From Roseiterribacter gracilis (GTDB taxonomy: Bacteria > Pseudomonadota > Alphaproteobacteria > BOG-932 > Roseiterribacteraceae): DNA of 64,000 bases. Below, one piece after another: positions 62,816-64,000 of the stretch. The notes below the pieces were generated by a model that worked only from the letters and a program-made list of their open reading frames with translations, was not told where the DNA came from and searched no databases. The first letter of the stretch is position 1. The number at the start of each line of letters is the position of its first letter. Made by a program: the position numbers and the translations under genes. Location: NCBI GenBank assembly GCA_018332375.1, contig BOPV01000001.1, positions 4,092,001-4,156,000 on the forward strand. Reading direction: 5' to 3'.

Positions 62816-64000
62816 TTAGTCGCCAGCCTGCACCGCGTGCGGACGTGTGTGCCCGTCTTTCGGCGTCAGGATGCGTCCCATTTTGGGTGCGAGCCAGTTC
62901 TGCAGCTGGTCCATATAGGTGAACACGACCGGGATCACGACCAGCGACAAGGCAGTCGACGTGATCAGGCCGCCAATCACCGCAATCGCCATCGGCTGAC
63001 GGAAGTCGCCATCTTCGCCCCAACCAGCCGCGATCGGGATCATGCCTGCGATCATCGCGATCGTGGTCATCACGATCGGACGCGCACGCTTGTGCCCCGC
63101 ATCCATCAGCGCGTCGTGCATCGACTTGCCGTGGTCGCGCATCGCGACGATCGCGTATTCGACCAGCAGGATCGAATTCTTGGTCACGATGCCCATCAGC
63201 ATCAGGATCCCGATCATCGCCGGCAGTGACAGCGCCAGGTTCGAGAACATCAGCGCCGCCAATGCGCCGCACAGCGACAGCGGCAAGGCAACGAGGATGG
63301 TCGGCGGTTGGAAGAAGTTGCGGAACAACAAGACCAGCACCGCCAAGTTCAGCAACAACGCGGTCGCAAGCGCAACCATGAAGCCGCGGAACATCACGCC
63401 CATTTCTTCCTGGTTGCCGATATTCGCTTTGCGAATGCCGGGCGGCAGATTCTTGATCGACGGCAGATCGTTGACCTGCTTGAACGCGTCGCTGAGTTCG
63501 CCTTTGGCCAAGTCGGCCTGGATCTCGGCTTTGCGCGAACGCGCGAACCGGTCGATCTGGCTGGGACCCGATCCCATCACGATCTCGGCCACTGACTTCA
63601 ACGGGACGGTCGTGCCGCTGAAGGTGCGGACGCGCAGATTTTCGATCGTGTCGAGATCGGTGCGCCAGGACGGATCCAACGTCACGCGGATCGGCACCTG
63701 CCGTTCGCCGAGATTGTACTTGGCGGTGTTGCTGTCGATATCGCCCAGGGTTGCGATGCGCGCGACCTGGCCGATCGACGCAACCGACACGCCTTGTTCG
63801 GCGGCGCGATCGAATTTCGGCTTGATGATCAGCTCGGGCCGCTGCAGCGCCGCGGTCGACATGATGTTGGCGATCGCTGGCAGCTTCTGCATCTCGGACA
63901 TGACTTTGTCGGCATGGCGTTCGAGCGCCTGACCATCGTCCGAGACCAGCACGACCTGCACGTCTTTGCCACCGACGCCGCTGGTCGAAGCAAAGCCCGA
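62816..64000 (-). CDS. RND-family efflux pump inner-membrane protein, C-terminal part (5' end outside window)
   Basis: The frame stays open to the right edge of the window, about 394 residues visible. AcrB/MdtB-like features are GTTVPLKSVAEIVMGSGPSQ, the membrane helices from about 235 residues before the end, MGIVTKNSILLVEYAI, RARPIVMTTIAMIAGMIPIA and VIGGLITSTALSLVVIPVVF. It is a proton-driven pump that works as a trimer with a periplasmic adaptor and an outer-membrane channel. The substrate is not visible. A strong terminator follows. Confidence 0.94.
   Translation of the reverse strand, partial: SGFASTSGVGGKDVQVVLVSDDGQALERHADKVMSEMQKLPAIANIMSTAALQRPELIIKPKFDRAAEQGVSVASIGQVARIATLGDIDSNTAKYNLGERQVPIRVTLDPSWRTDLDTIENLRVRTFSGTTVPLKSVAEIVMGSGPSQIDRFARSRKAEIQADLAKGELSDAFKQVNDLPSIKNLPPGIRKANIGNQEEMGVMFRGFMVALATALLLNLAVLVLLFRNFFQPPTILVALPLSLCGALAALMFSNLALSLPAMIGILMLMGIVTKNSILLVEYAIVAMRDHGKSMHDALMDAGHKRARPIVMTTIAMIAGMIPIAAGWGEDGDFRQPMAIAVIGGLITSTALSLVVIPVVFTYMDQLQNWLAPKMGRILTPKDGHTRPHAVQAGD

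Overview
The window is one contiguous stretch of GC-rich bacterial chromosome carrying typical alphaproteobacterial genes: a rpmI-rplT-(ybjQ)-pheS-pheT block, Gpt-type xanthine phosphoribosyltransferase, TamA/TamB, DUF1223, PAS_5 and DUF2283 proteins, and repeated cctt/gaag-loop palindromes. I would place it in Alphaproteobacteria, possibly near Rhodospirillales, but I cannot fix the order. No rRNA, tRNA, CRISPR array, insertion sequence or integrase was seen.

Layout. 1-9.1 kb: the end of polA, a Tat-exported phosphotriesterase-family protein, a hybrid sensor kinase, DUF1223, gpt, and three tandem paralogous exported proteins joined by ATGA overlaps; the middle paralog has a frameshift after its signal peptide. 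9.2-14.9 kb: rpmI-rplT with a strong terminator, then ybjQ-pheS-pheT, a small helical protein and an SDR protein. 14.9-18.4 kb: ABC-2 exporter with a DesK/DesR-like two-component pair. 18.4-32.1 kb: a type II secretion locus. On the minus strand, prepilin peptidase is followed by DUF1800 and DUF1501 genes. On the plus strand, gspE-F-G-H-I-J-K-L-M-(C-like)-D run as a chain of overlapping genes ending in a secretin with a lipoprotein signal (Hxc-like). 32.1-37.7 kb: a PAS/carboxymuconolactone decarboxylase-like/hydrolase operon, a 37-bp tandem repeat array, an IclR regulator, a DUF6624-like protein and an orphan.

37.7-44.8 kb looks like an accessory island. A 1428-residue mosaic protein has two ~145-residue repeats, poly-proline linkers, six DUF4214-type repeats and a C-terminal glucosaminidase-like domain. 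It is followed by small genes, three with signal peptides, in more AT-rich DNA. The layout resembles a modular cell-wall hydrolase or toxin with candidate protector genes, but this is an inference.

44.8-64 kb: EamA exporter with a divergent Lrp/AsnC regulator, aldo/keto reductase, DUF2283, nitroreductase, tamA-tamB, a periplasmic protein, an NADP-dependent oxidoreductase-like protein, a TonB-dependent receptor, an OmpR/histidine kinase pair, a double PepSY protein and the C-terminal part of an RND efflux pump.

Recurrent structure: short palindromes with a conserved 4-base loop lie between genes and, unusually, inside the signal-leader region of gspG. Other repeats are a 187-bp inverted-repeat element at 46.3 kb and the 37-bp array.
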